Assembly (NCBI GenBank): GCA_043228905.1
Contig: JBHGNT010000020.1
Location: 7,254,001-7,318,000, forward strand
DNA: 64,000 bases
DNA from: Azolla caroliniana
Taxonomy: Eukaryota; Polypodiophyta
Direction: 5' to 3'
The notes under the pieces were generated by a model. The model made no database searches. It was not told where the DNA came from and saw only the letters and a program-made list of their open reading frames with translations. Shown here piece after piece: positions 11,002 to 24,913 of the stretch. The translations under genes were made by a program, and so were the position numbers. The stretch's first letter is position 1; each line of letters begins with the position of its first letter.

Positions 11002-11080
11002 GACAACTATGGGATTTGAACCCATGCCCTTGTTGATTGGAGCCTAAATCCAATGCCATAGACCACTCAGCCAAATTTTC
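11002..11080 (-). pseudogene. tRNA-Leu(UAG)-like, copy 6, nearly intact
   Basis: D, anticodon and T stems pair well and the B box GGGTTCAAATCCC is perfect. One acceptor pair is broken (GAAAATT against AGTTGTC). Confidence 0.7.
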
Positions 11081-11774
11081 CAGTTGTTGAATAATAGAAC
11101 TCCAAACATCATCAATTAAATATATTCAACATTTATAAAGGGGCATGTATTTTATTTTCAATATTCGATCTCTTCTATCTAATTTAGCACAAACATAAGC
11201 CTTGGAAAGCCTATCATTAGACTTGTGTTACTGGTCAGATATACTAGAACCAAAATAGATAGATTCATACACCTGAAGAAAGTGACTCAGGAGAGGGGTA
11301 GAAGAAGAAGAGAGTTTGGTTGTGTCGTTGCGCTCTCTATTAGTATCAGAATTTGCCACAAATATAAGAATCGGAAAACCAGGGAATAAGCTTCTTACTT
11401 GTCATATATACCAAATTTAGTTTGGAAATCATCAACAAAAGCGACGATATAAATTTGAGATTGTGCGATAATCAGATGTTTGTTAGGATAGTTGCATTGT
11501 TTTCTATGGAGAATAATATTAAAGTTATTATGTGGAGTTATTTCCAATCTTCCATTTATGACAAATGTAATTTCACACAAAGATAAGCCTCTGAAAGCCC
11601 TTGAAGCACTTGAAAGGATCTTCGTTACAAGATATACAAAATTTATTTTGCTAATATCTAAAAGAAGCGATGAGATTAATTAACAATCGTGTGTTGTCAA
11701 TCTAAACATACTCAGTATGCATTACGCTTCTCGTATTGTGTTCTCTATGTTCGACCTATTTCGAAATAAGGAAT

Positions 11775-11852
11775 GACAACTATGGGACTTGAACCTATCC
11801 CTTGCGGATTGGAGCTTAAATCTAACGCCTTAGACCACTCGACCAAATTGTC
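11775..11852 (-). pseudogene. tRNA-Leu copy 7 with anticodon changed to UAA
   Basis: The loop reads TTTAAGC, giving UAA, still a leucine anticodon. The anticodon stem has one mismatch and the T stem another, and the gene is one base short. It is most likely a pseudogene. Confidence 0.65.
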
Positions 11853-13251
11853 GAGTTGTTGAAAAATAGAACTCCAAACACCATGAATTCAATATATTTA
11901 ACATTTATTGCAGGCTATTTATTTTCATGTTGATCTACGATCTCTTCGATCTAAGTTAGCACAAACATAAGTCTTGGAAAGCCTATGATTAGAGCATTGT
12001 CACTGGTTACTTAAACTAGAACCAAAATAGATAGATTCATACACATGAAAAAAGTGACTAAGGAGAGGGGTAGAAGAAGAAGAAGAGAGTTTGGTTGTAT
12101 TCTTGCGTTCTCTATCAGCATGGGAATTTGCAACAAATACAAGCCTAGGAAAACAAACCAATAAAGCTTGTTACTTGTCATATTTACAAAATTTAGATTG
12201 GAAATCGGTAACAAAAGCAACGATATAAATTTGTAATTGTGCGATAATCAGATGTTTGTTAGGATAGTTGCCTTGTTTTCTATTACAATGATTATGTGAA
12301 ATTATTTCCAATCTTCCATCTATTAGAAACATAATTTGGCACAAACACAAGCCTCTAAAATTTACTTTGCTAATATCTAATACAAGGGATGAGATTAATT
12401 AGCAATAGTGTGTTGTCAATCTAAACATACTCAGTTTGCATTACAGTTCTCGTATTGTGTTTTTTATGTTCGACCTTTTTCGAAATAAGGAATAACAACT
12501 TTACTGCAGACCATGTATTTTCTTCTTTGTATGTGATCTCTTGGATCTAATTTAGCTCAAACATAAGTTTTTGCAAAGACTATGATTAGACCTTTGTTAC
12601 TGGTTAGAATATACTAGAACAAAAATAGATAGATTCAAACACATGAAGAAGGTGACTGAGGAGAGGGGTAGAAGAAGAAGAAGAGAGTTTGCTTGTGTCG
12701 TTGCGCTCTCTATGACCATGGGAATTTCCCGCAAATATAAGCCTACGAAAACCAACAAATAAAGTTTCTTACTTGTGATATTTACAAAATTTAGTCTAGA
12801 AAATCGGGAACAAAAGCAGCGATATAAATTTAAAATTGTGCGAAAGTCAGATGTTTTTAGTTATACTGGTCTTGTTTAAATAGGAGAATGATACTACAAT
12901 TATTATGAGAAATTATTTTGAAACATAATTTGGCACAAACATAAGACTTCGAAATCCTTTCAACCACTTGAAACGAGCTTTGTTACGAGATATACAAAAT
13001 TTAATCTGGTAATATGTAATCGAAGCAATGACATTAATTATGAATCGTCTGTTGTGAATCTAAACATACATAATATGCATTACGGTCCTCGTATTGTGTT
13101 CTTTATGTTCGATCTCTTGAATTTGTTCTTTCCTCTTGAACCTAGAAAATCGTCTTTATCGTAAATCGATACAATGTAACGATTACAATACTAAACCATG
13201 AATTCCTTACATCCTTATCGTTTATAATTGCCTTGTTGTCCTAGGAGAATA

Positions 13252-13331
13252 ATATAACTTTGAGATTTAAACCCATGCCTTTCCGAATTTGATCCTAAAT
13301 CCAACACCTTAGAGCACTCCGTCAAATTGTT
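13252..13331 (-). pseudogene. tRNA-Leu pseudogene, copy 8
   Basis: The B box is mutated (GGGTTTAAATC), the 3' acceptor half is replaced (ATAACTTTGAG) and the 5' acceptor is altered. It is clearly dead. Confidence 0.7.
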
Positions 13332-14029
13332 CAGTAGTTGAAAAATGGAAGTCCAAACACCATGAATCCAAAATATTCAACGTTTATTACGGGGCATGTA
13401 TTTTCTTTGTCATCTTCAACCTCTTCTATCTAATTTAGCACAAACATAAACCTTGGAAAGCCTATCACTAGAGCTTTGTCACTAGTCAAATATATTAGAA
13501 CCTAAATAGATAGATTCATACAAATAAAGAATGTGACTGAGGAGAGGGGTAAAAGAAGTAGAAGATTGTTTGGTGGTGTCGTTGCGCTCTCTATTAGCAT
13601 GGGAATTTGCCACAAATAAAAGCCTAGGAAAACCAACAAATAAAGCTTCTTACTGGTGATATTTACCAAATTTAGTTTGGAAATCGGTAACAAAAGCTAC
13701 GATATAAATTTGTAATTGTGTCATAATTAGATGTTTGTCAGTATAATGGCCTTGTTTTCTATGGAGATTAATATTACAGTTATTATGTGAAATTATTTCC
13801 AATCTTCTATCTATTAGAAACATAATTTGGCACAAACATAAGCCTCTGAAAGCCCTTTAAGCACTTGAAAGGAGCTTTGTTACGAGATATACAAAATTTA
13901 ATTTGATAATATGTATTAGAAGCGATGAGATTAATTAAGAATCGTGTGGTGTCAATCTAAATCTACTCAATATGTATGTTGGTTCTCGTATTACGTTGTT
14001 TATATTCGATCTCTTTTGAAATAAGCAAG

Positions 14030-14108
14030 GACAACTATGAGATTTGAACCCATGCCCTTGTCGATTGGAGTCTAAATCCAACGCGTTAGACCACTAGACC
14101 AAATTGTC
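14030..14108 (-). pseudogene. tRNA-Leu(UAG)-like, copy 9
   Basis: The acceptor, anticodon (TTGGA/TCCAA, loop TTTAGAC) and T stems pair. The D stem is broken (GTC against CGC). Confidence 0.7.
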
Positions 14109-14942
14109 CAAATTGTTGAAAAATAGAAGTCCAAATAACATGAATTCAATATATTGAACAGTTACTGCGGCCATGTATTTTCTTCTTCATTTGCGAGCTC
14201 TTCGATATAATTTACCACAAACATAAGTCTTGGAAAGCCTATGACTACAACTATGTTACTAGTAAGATATACTAGAACCAAAATAGATTGATTCATACAC
14301 ATGAACAAAGTGACTGAGGAGAGGGGTAGAAGAAGAAGAAGAGAGTTTGGTTGTGTCGTTGCTTTCTTTATCAGCATGGGAATTTGCCACAAATATAAGC
14401 CTAGGAAAACAACCAAATAGAGTTTCTTACTTGTGATATTTACCTAATTTAGTTTGGAAATCGATAACAAAGGACACGATATAAATTTATAATTCTGCGA
14501 AAATCAGATGTTTTTAGTTATAATTGCCAATCTTCGATCTATTAGCAAAACAATTTGGCACAACGATAAGCCTCTGAAAGCCTTTGAAGCATTTGAAACG
14601 AGCTTCGTCACAAGATTTACAAAATTTAATGTGATAATATGTAATAGAAGCGATGAGATTAATTAAGAATCGTGTGTTGTTAATCTAAACATACTTAGTA
14701 TGCATTACGGTTCTCGTATTGTGTTCTTTATGTTCGATCTCTCCAATCACTTGTGTTTTGGTTTTGCCTCTTATCCTTTGAAAATCTTATTTATCGAAAA
14801 TCGAGACAATAAGATGGCAATATTAAACCAAGAATTCCTCACATGCTTATTGTTTATAACTACCTTATTATCCTTGGAGAATAATAAATTACAATTATTA
14901 TGGGAAACTATTTCTAATCTTCTATCTTCCGAAATAAGCAAT

Positions 14943-15021
14943 GACAACTATTGGATTTGAACCCATGCCCTTCCAAATTGGAACCTAAATCCAACGCCTT
15001 AGACCACTCGGCCAAATGGTC
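14943..15021 (-). pseudogene. tRNA-Leu(UAG)-like, copy 10
   Basis: D and anticodon arms are intact and boxes A and B good. One mismatch lies in the acceptor (GACCATT) and one in the T stem (CCAAT). Confidence 0.7.
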
Positions 15022-16495
15022 CAGTTTTCAAATAATGGAAGTCCAAACATCATGAATTCAATATATTCAACGTTTATTACAAGGCATGTATTTTCTTTCT
15101 CATCTTCCCTCTCTTCTATCGAATTTAGCACAAACATAACATATGCAAAGCCTATTATCAGAGGTTCGTTACTGGTCAGATCTACTACAACCAAAATAGA
15201 TAGATTCATACACATGAAGAAATTGACTTAGGTGATGGGTAGAAGAAGAAGAATAGAGTTTGGTTGTGTTGTTGCGCTCTCAATTAGGATGGGAATCTGC
15301 TAGAAATATAGGCCTAGAGAAAACAAACAAATCAACCTTCCTACTTGTCATATTTACCAAATTTAGTTTCGAAATCCGTAACAAAAGAGACGATATACAT
15401 TTATAATTGTGCGATAATAAGATGTTTGTAGTTATAATTGCCAATCTTCAATCTATTAGGAACGCAATTAGGCACAAACATAAGCCATCTGAAACCTCTT
15501 GAAGCACTTGAAACGAGCTTCGTTACGAGATATACAAAATTTGGTTGAAGAAGAAGAAGAGGGTTTGGTTGTGTAGTTGCGCTCTCTATCAGCATTAGAA
15601 TTTGCCACAAATATAAGCCTAGCAAAACCAACAAATAAAACTTCTTACTTGTCATATTTACCAAATTTAGTTTGGAAATCGGTAACAAAAGTGGCGGTAT
15701 AAATTTGTAATTGTGCGATAATCAGATGTTTGTCTGTATAATTGCCTTGTTTTCTATGGAGAATAATATTACAGTTATTATGTGAAATTATTTGCAATCT
15801 TCCATCTATTAGAAAGTGAGTGAGGAGGGTTAGAAGAAGAAAAAGAGAGTTTGGTTGTCTTGTTGCACACTATATGAGCATGGGAATTTGCCAAAAATAT
15901 AACCTTAGGAAAAGCAACAAATAAAGCTTCTTACTTATCATATTCACCAAATTTAGTTTGGAAATCAGTAACAAAAGTGATGATAGAAATTTATAATTGT
16001 ACGATAATAAGATGTTTGTCAGTATAATTGCCTTGTTTTCTAAGGAGAATAATATTCCAGTTGTTATGTGAAATTATTTCCAATCTTCCATCGATTAGAA
16101 ACGTAATTTGGCACAAACATAAGCCCCTGAATGCCCTTGAAGCACTTGAAACGAGGTTCATTACGAGATATAGAAAATTTAATTTTGTAATATGTAATAG
16201 AAGCTAGGAGATTAATTAAGAATCGTGTGTTTTCAATCTAAAACTACTCAATATGCATCACGATTCTTGTATTGTGTTCTTTATGTTCGATCTCTTCAAT
16301 CGGATGACTTTTGGTTTTGCGTCTTGTTCTTGGAGAATCTTATTGATCGTAGATAGATAGAATGTAAAGATTACAATATTAAACCATGAATTCCTCACAT
16401 GCTTATTGTTTATAATTCCCTTGTTGTCCTAGGAGTATAATATTATAATTATTATCTGAAACTATTTCTAATCTCCTATATTTCAAAATAAGCAA

Positions 16496-16575
16496 CCCTA
16501 AACTATGGGATTTGAACCCATGCCCTTTCAAATTGCAGCATAAATCCAACGTCGTAGATCACTCGGCCAATCTGT
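16496..16575 (-). pseudogene. tRNA-Leu pseudogene, copy 11, anticodon UAU
   Basis: The loop is TTTATGC, so the anticodon reads UAU (isoleucine). The anticodon stem and both acceptor strands are broken, so this is decay rather than a new isoacceptor. Confidence 0.65.
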
Positions 16576-19091
16576 CCAGTTTTTGAAAACTAGAAATCCA
16601 AACACCTTGAAATTAATATATTCAACATTTATTGCGGGCCATGTATTTTCCTTTTGATCTTCGATCTTGTCTATCTAATTTTGCAGAAACATAAGCCTTG
16701 GAAAACCTATCATTAGAGCTTTGTTACTGGTCAGATATACTAGAACGAAACTAGAAGAAAGTGACTGAGGAGACGGGTTGAAGACGAAGAAGACAATTTG
16801 GTTGTGTCCTTGCGCTCTCTATCAGCATGGGAATGTGCCACAAATATAAGCCTTCGAAAACCAACAAATAAAGCTTCTAACTTGACATCACATTTACCCA
16901 ATTTGGTTTCGAAATCAATAACAAAAGAGATGATATAAATTTATAATTGTGTGATAATCAGATGTTTGTAGTTATAATTGCCTTGTTTTCTTAGGAGAAT
17001 GATATAGCAATTATTATGTGAAATTACTTCCAATCTTCGATCTATTAGCAACACAATTTGGCACAAACATGAGCTTCTAAAAGCCCGTGAAGCACTTGGA
17101 CCGTGCTTCGTTAAGAGATATCCAAAATTTAATTTTGTAATATGTAATAGAAGTGATGAGATTAATTAAGAATCGTGTGTTGTTAATCTAAACATACTTA
17201 ATATGCATTATGGTTCTCGTATTTTGTTCTTTAAGTTCGATCTCTTCAATCGGCTGAGTTTTGGTTTTGCCTCTTGTTCTTCGAAAATCTTATTTATCAT
17301 AGATCGATACAATATTAAGATATACAATAGTAAACCATGAACTACTCACATGGTTATTGTTTATAATTGGCTTTTTGTCCTAAGAGAATAATATTTCGAA
17401 AACCAACAAGTAAAGCTTCTAACTTGTCGCATTTACCCAATTTGGTTTTGAAATCGATAACAAAAGAGATGATATAAATTTATAATTGTGCGATAATCAG
17501 ATGTTTGTAGTTATAATTGCCTTGTTTTCTTAGGAGAATGATATAACAATTATTATGTGAAATTACTTCCAATCTTCGATCTATTAGCAACACAATTTGG
17601 CACAAACATGAGCCTCTAAAAGCCCGTGAAGCACTTGGACCGTGCTTCGTTACGAGATATACAAAATTTAATTTTGTAATATGTAATAGAAGTGATGAGA
17701 TTAATTAAGAATTGTGTGTTGTTAATCTAAACATACTTACTATGCATTACGGTTCTCGTATTTTGTTCTTTATGTTCGATCTCTTCAATCGGCTGAGTTT
17801 TGGTTTTGCCTCTTGTTCTTCGAAAATCTTATTTATCATAGATCGATACAATGTAAAGATCACAATATTAAACCATGAATTCCTCAAATGCTTACTGTTT
17901 ATAATTGCCTTGTTGTCCTTGGACAATAATATTACAATTATTATGGGAAATTATTCATGAATTCAATATATTCAACGTTTATTATGGGCCATGTATTTTC
18001 TTTTTCATTGTCGATCTCTTCTATCAAATTTAGCATAAACATAAGCCTTGGAAATCCTATCACTAGAGCTTTGTTACTTGTCAAATAAACTAGTGACTAA
18101 GGAAAGGGAAGAATAAGAAGACGAGAGTTTGGTTGTGTCGTTGCGCTCTCTATCAGCATTGAAATTTGCCACAAACATAAACCAAGGAAAATGATAAAGC
18201 TTCTTGCTTGTCATATTTACCAAATTTAGTTTGGAAGTCGGTTAGAAAAGCAACGATATAAATTTATATTTGTGCGATAATCCAATGTTTGTCGGTATAA
18301 TTGTCTTGTTTTCTTACAAGAATAATATTACAATTATTATGTGAAATTATATTCAATCTTTGATCTATTAGCAAACCAATTTTGCACAAACATAAACCTC
18401 TAAAAGCACATAAAGCACTTGAAAGGAGTTTGTTACAAAATATACAAAATTTAATTTTGTAATATCTAATAGAAGCGATGAGGTAAATTAAGAATGGTGT
18501 GTTGTTAAGCTAAACATAATTAGTATGTATTACGGTTCTCCTATTGTGCTCTTTATGTTCGATCTCTTCAATTGGCTGAGTTTTGGTTTTGCCTCTTGTT
18601 CTTGAGCTTTGTCCAGTTGTTGAAAAATGGAAGTCCAAACATCGCGAATTCAATATATTCAACGTTTATTGCGGGCCATGTATTGTCTTTTTCATCTTCA
18701 ATCTTTTTTATCTAATTTATCACAAACTTGAGCCTCGGAAAACCTATGACTAGAGCTTTGTTACCAGTCAGATAGATTTATCCACATGAAGAAAGTGACT
18801 GAGGAGAGGGGTAAAAGAAGAACCAGAGAGTTTCGTTATGTTGTTGCGCACTATATCAGCATGGGAATTTGCCACAAATATAACCCTAGGCCAACCCAAC
18901 AAATAAAGCTACCTAACTTGTCATATTTACCCAATTTAATTTGGAAATGGGTAACAAAAGATATGATATAAATTTATAATTGTGCGATAATCACATGTGT
19001 GTAGTTATAATTGCCTTGTTCTCTTAGGAGAATAATATTACAATTATTGTGGGAAACTATTTCCAATCTTCTATCTTTTAAAATAAGCAAT

Positions 19092-19175
19092 GACAACTAT
19101 GTCATGGGATTTGAACCCATGCCCTTGCGGATTCGATACTAAATCTAAGTCTTAGACCACTCAACCAAATTGTTC
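19092..19175 (-). pseudogene. tRNA-Leu(UAG) pseudogene, copy 12
   Basis: A 4-5-nt insertion (ATGTC) separates the acceptor from the T arm, and one base is missing next to the D arm. The B box and UAG are kept. Confidence 0.7.
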
Positions 19176-20022
19176 AGTTGTTGAAAAATAGAATTCCAAA
19201 CACCATGAATACAATATATTGAACATTTACTACAGGCCATGTTCATTCTTCTTCATCTTCGATTTATTCGAAATGACTAGAGCTTTGTTACTTGTCAGAT
19301 ATACTAGAACGAAAATAGATAGATTCATACACATGAAGAAAGTCACTGAGGAAAAGGGTAGAAGAAGAAGAAGAGAGTTTGGTTGTGTCATTGCGCTCTC
19401 TATCAGCATGGGAATTTGCCACAAACTTAAGCCTAGGAAAACCAACAAATAAAGCTTCTTATTTTTCCTATTGATGAAACTCGGTTTGGAAATTGGTATC
19501 AAAAGCGACAATATAAATTTATAATTGTGTGAAGGTTAGATGTTTTTAGTTATACTTGCCTTGTTTTCATAGGAGAATGATACTACAATTATTATATGAA
19601 ATTATTTTGAATCTTCGATCTACTAGCAACATAATTTGGCGAAAACATAAGCCTTCGAAAGCCTTTTAAGCACTTGAAACGAGTTTCATTAAGAGATATA
19701 CAAAATTTAATCTGGTAATATGTAATAGAAGCGATGAGATTAATTAAGAATTGTGTGTTGTCAATCTAAACATACTTATATGCATTACGGATCTCATATT
19801 GTGTTCTTTATGTTCGATCTCTTGAATCGGTTGAGTTTGGGTTTATTCATCTTGTTCCTGGAAAATCGTATTTATCGTAGATCGATACAATGTAAAGATT
19901 CCATTATTAAACTATGAATTCGTTACATGCTTATTGTTTATAATTGCCTTGTTGTCCTACAACAATAAGATTACAATTTTTATGGGAAACTATTTCCAAT
20001 CTTCTATGTTTCAAAATCAGCA

Positions 20023-20104
20023 ACAACAGCTTTGGTATTTGAACCCATGCCCTTCCGAAATGGAGGCTAAAACGACTGCCTTAGACCACTCAACCAAATT
20101 GTCC
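20023..20104 (-). pseudogene. tRNA-Leu pseudogene, copy 13
   Basis: The T stem, anticodon stem (AAACGAC side) and 3' acceptor are mutated. Only the overall frame and the B box core remain. Confidence 0.65.
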
Positions 20105-20972
20105 AATTGTTAAAAAATGGAAGCCCAAAGATGATGAATTGAATATATTCAACGTTTATTACGGGCCATGTATTTTCTATCTAATTTAGCACAAAGATAA
20201 GCCTTGGAAAGCCTAACATTAGAGCTTTGTTAGTGGTCAGATATACTAGAACCAAAATAGATATATTCATCCACATGAAGAAAGTGACTGATGACAGGGG
20301 TAAAAGAAGAAGAAGAGAGTTTGGTTGTGCCGTTGCGCTCTCTTTCAGCGTGGGGATTTGCCACAAATATAAGCCTTAGAAAACCAACAAATAAAGCTTC
20401 TTACTTGTCATATTAACCAAATTTAGTTTGGAAATCGGTAACAAAAACGACGATATTAATTTGTAATTCTGCGATAATCAAATGTTTGTCAATATAATTG
20501 CCATGTTCTCTATGGAGAATAATATTATAGTTATTATGTGAAATTATTTCTAATCTCCCATATATTAGAAACGTAATTTGGCACAAACATAAGCCTCTCA
20601 AAGCTCTTGAAGCACTTGAAACGAGCTTCGTTACGAGATATACAAAATTTAATTTGCTAATATGTAATAGAAGCAATGAGATTATGTAAGAATCGTGTGT
20701 TCTCAATCTAAACATACTCATATGGTGTTCTCATTACGGTTAGGCTATTGTGTTCTTTATGTTTGATATATTCAATCGGCTGAGTTTTGGATTTGCCTCT
20801 TGTTCTTAGAAAATCTTATTTATCGTAGATCGATAGAATGTAAAGATTACAATATTAAACCATGACTTTCTCAAATCCTTATTATTTATAATTGCCTTGT
20901 TGTCCTAGGAGAATAATACTACAATTATTCTAGGAAATTATTTCCAATCCTCTAATTTTCGAAATAAGCAAT

Positions 20973-21051
20973 GACAACTATGGGATTTGAATCCATGCAT
21001 TTGTCGATTTGAGGCTAAATCCAACACCTTAGACCACTCGACCAAATTAAC
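20973..21051 (-). pseudogene. tRNA-Leu(UAG) pseudogene, copy 14
   Basis: The UAG anticodon is kept. The 5' acceptor end is GTTAATT, which no longer pairs with AGTTGTC, and the B box is GGATTCAAATCCC. Confidence 0.7.
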
Positions 21052-21933
21052 CAGTTGTTCAAAAATGGAAGTCCAAACACTATGAATTCAATATATTCAA
21101 CGTTTATTACATGACATGTATTTTCTTCGTCATCTTCGATCTCTTCTATCTAATTAGCACAAACATAAGCCTTGGAAAGCGTATCATTAGAGGTTTGTTA
21201 CTGGTTAGATATAATAATACCAAAATAGATAAATTCGTACACATGAAGAAACTTACTTGGGAAAGCAGTAGAAGAAAAAGAACAAAGTTTGGTTGTGTCG
21301 TTGCGCTCTCTATCAACATGGGAATTTGCTACAACTATAAGCCTAGGAAAACCAACAAATAAAGCTTCTTACTTGTGATATTTACCAAATATAGTTTGGA
21401 AATAGGTAACAAAAGCGACGATATAAATTTAGAATTGTTCGAAAGTCAAATGTTTTTAATTATACGTGCTTGGTTTTCATAGGAGAATGATACTGTAATT
21501 ATTATATGAAATTATTTCGAATCTTCGATCTATTACAAACATAATTTGGCTCAAACATAAGGCTTCAACAGCCCTTGACGCACTTAGAACGATCTTCGTT
21601 ACGAGATCTAGAAAATTTAATTTGCTAATTTGTAATAGAAGCGATGAGTTTCATAAGAATTGTGTGTTGTCAATCTAAACATGCTCAGTATACCTTACGG
21701 TTATCATATTATGTTCTTTATGTTCAATCTCTTCAATCCGCTGAATTTTGGTTTTGCCTCTTGTTCCTGGAAAATCTTAATTATTGTAGATCGATAAAAT
21801 GTAAAGATTATAATATTAAACCATGAATTCCTTACATGCGTATTGTTTATAATTGTCTTGTTTTCCTAGGAGAATTATATTACAATTATTATGGGAAACA
21901 ATTTCCAATCTTCTATCTTTTAAAATAAGCAAT

Positions 21934-22012
21934 GACAACTATGAGATTTGAACCCATGCCCTTGCGGATTGGAGCCTAAATCCAACGCCTTAGACCACTC
22001 GGCCAAATTGTC
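21934..22012 (-). tRNA. tRNA-Leu(UAG), structurally intact, copy 15
   Basis: Acceptor GACAATT/AGTTGTC, D stem GCC/GGC with GTGG in the loop, anticodon stem TTGGA/TCCAA with loop TTTAGGC, short class-II variable arm TCC/GGG, T stem ATGGG/CTCAT with one G-U pair. A TTTT run follows within ~12 nt (Pol III stop), and CAACAATTG precedes it (plant CAA start motif). Confidence 0.85.
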
Positions 22013-22900
22013 CAATTGTTGAATAATAGAAGTTCAAACACCATGAATTCAATATATTCAACGTTTATGATGAGCCATGTATTTTCTTTTTAATCTTCGA
22101 TCTCTTCTATATAATTTAGCCCACGTATAAGCCTTGGAAAACCTATCATTAAAGCTTTGTTATTGGTCAGATATACTAGAACCAAAATAGATAGATTCAT
22201 ACACATGAAGAAAGTGACTGAGGAAAATGGTAGAAGAAGAAGAAGAAGAGAGTTTGATTGTGTCGTTGCGCTCTCTATCAGCATGGGAATTTGCCACAAA
22301 TATAAGCATAGGAAAACCAACAAATAAAGCTTCTTATTTGTGATATTTACCAAATATAGTTTGGAAATCGGTAACAAAAGCGACGATATAAATTTAGAAT
22401 TGTGCGAAAGTAAGATGTTTTTAGTTATACTTTCCTTGTTGTCATAGGAGAATGAAACTACAATTATTATATGAAATTATTTCAAATCTTCGATCTATTA
22501 GCAACGTAATTTGGCACAAACATAAGGCTTCGAAATCCCTTCAAGCACTTCAAACAAGCTTCGTTACGAGATATACAAAATTTAATTTGCTAATATATAA
22601 TAGAAAAGATAAGATTAATTAAGAATCGTTTGTCGTTAATCTAAATATACTCAATATGCATTATGGTTAGCCTATTGTGTCCTTTATTTTCGACCTCTTG
22701 AATCTGTTGAGTTTTGGTTATTTCCTCTTGTTCCTGGAAAATCTTATTTATTGTAGATCGATACAATGTAAAGATTATAATATTAAACCATGAATTCCTT
22801 ACATGCATAGTTTGTATAATTGTCTTGTTGTCCTAGGAGAATAATATTACAATTATTATGGGAAACAATTTCCAATCTTCTATCTTTTAAAATAGGCAAT

Positions 22901-22979
22901 GACAACTATGGGATTTGAACCCATGCCCTTGCGGATTGGAGCCTAAATCCAACGCCTTAGACCACTCGGCCAAATTGTC
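22901..22979 (-). tRNA. tRNA-Leu(UAG), intact, copy 16
   Basis: Perfect cloverleaf, with T stem ATGGG/CCCAT, A box TGGCCGAGTGG and B box GGTTCAAATCC. It has the TTTT terminator and the CAA upstream motif. It is identical in the gene body to copies 17 and 18. Confidence 0.9.
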
Positions 22980-23867
22980 CAATTGTTGAATAATAGAAGT
23001 CCAAACACCATGAATTCAATATATTCAACGTTTATTATGAGCCACGCATTTTCTTTTTAATCTTCGATCTCTTCTATATAATTTAGCCCACGCATAAGCC
23101 TTGGAAAGCCTATCATTAAAGCTTTGTTATTGGTCAGATATACTAGAACCAAAATAGATAGATTCATACACATGAAGAAAGTGACTGAGGAAAATGGTAG
23201 AAGAAGAAGAAGAAGAGAGTTTGATTGTGTCGTTGCACTCTCTATCAGCATGGGAATTTGCCACAAATATATGCATAGGAAAACCAACAAATAAAACTTC
23301 TTACTTGTGATATTCACCAAATATAGGTCGGAAATAGGTAACAAAAGCGACGATATAAATTTAGAATTGTTCGAAAGTCAAATGTTGTTAGTTATACGTG
23401 CTTGGTTTTCATAGGAGAATGATTCTGTAATTATTATATGAAATTATTTCGAATCTTCGATCTATTACAAACGTAATTTGGCTCAAACATAAGGCTTCGA
23501 AATCCCTTCAAGCACTTCAAACGAGCTTCGTTACAAGATATACAAAAGTTAATTTGCTAATATGTAATAGAAGAGATAAGATTAATTAAGAATCGTTTGT
23601 CGTTAATCTAAATATACTCAATATGCATTACGGTTAGGCTATTGTGTTCTTTATTTTCGACCTCTTGAATCTGTTGAGTTTTGGTTATTTCCTCTTGTTC
23701 CTGGAAAATCTTATTTATTGTAGATCGATACAATGTAAAGATTACAATATTAAACCATGAATTCCTTACATGCGTAGTTTGTATAATTGTCTTGTTGTCC
23801 TAGGAGAATAATATTACAATTATTATGGGAAACAATTTCCAATCTTCTATCTTTTAAAATAAGCAAT

Positions 23868-23946
23868 GACAACTATGGGATTTGAACCCATGCCCTTGCG
23901 GATTGGAGCCTAAATCCAACGCCTTAGACCACTCGGCCAAATTGTC
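23868..23946 (-). tRNA. tRNA-Leu(UAG), intact, copy 17
   Basis: Same gene body as copy 16, exactly 967 bp further on. All stems pair, and the terminator and CAA motif are present. Confidence 0.9.
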
Positions 23947-24834
23947 CAATTGTTGAATAATAGAAGTCCAAACACCATGAATTCAATATATTCAACGTTT
24001 ATGATGAGCCATGTATTTTCTTTTTAATCTTCGATCTCTTCTATATAATTTAGCCCACGCATAAGCCTTGGAAAACCTATCATTAAAGCTTTGTTACTGG
24101 TCAGATATACTAGAACCAAAATAGATAGATTCATACACATGAAGAAAGTGACTGAGGAAAATGGTAGAAGAAGAAGAAGAAGAGAGTTTGATTGTGTCAT
24201 TGCGCTCTCTATCAGCATGGGAATTTGCCACAAATATAAGCATAGGAAAACCAACAAATAAAGCTTCTTATTTGTGATATTTACCAAATATAGTTTGGAA
24301 ATCGGTAACAAAAGCGACGATATAAATTTAGAATTGTGCGAAAGTAAGATGTTTTTAGTTATACTTTCCTTGTTGTCATAAGAGAATGAAATTACAATTA
24401 TTATATGAAATTATTTCAAATCTTCGATCTATTAGCAACGTAATTTGGCACAAACATAAGGCTTCGAAATCCCTTCAAGCACTTCAAACGAGCTTCGTTA
24501 CGAGATATACAAAATTTAATTTGCTAATATATAATAGAAGAGATAAGATTAATTAAGAATCGTTTGTCGTTAATCTAAATATACTCAATATGCATTATGG
24601 TTAGCCTATTGTGTCCTTTATTTTCGACCTCTTGAATCTGTTGAGTTTTGGTTATTTCCTCTTGTTCCTGGAAAATCTTATTTATTGTAGATCGATACAA
24701 TGTAAAGATTATAATATTAAACCATGAATTCCTTACATGCGTAGTTTGTATAATTGTCTTGTTGTCCTAGGAGAATAATATTACAATTATTATGGGAAAC
24801 AATTTCCAATCTTCTATCTTTTAAAATAAGCAAT

Positions 24835-24913
24835 GACAACTATGGGATTTGAACCCATGCCCTTGCGGATTGGAGCCTAAATCCAACGCCTTAGACCACT
24901 CGGCCAAATTGTC
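24835..24913 (-). tRNA. tRNA-Leu(UAG), intact, copy 18
   Basis: Same gene body as copies 16 and 17, again exactly 967 bp further on. It is the last tRNA before the array ends at about 25.5 kb. Confidence 0.9.
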
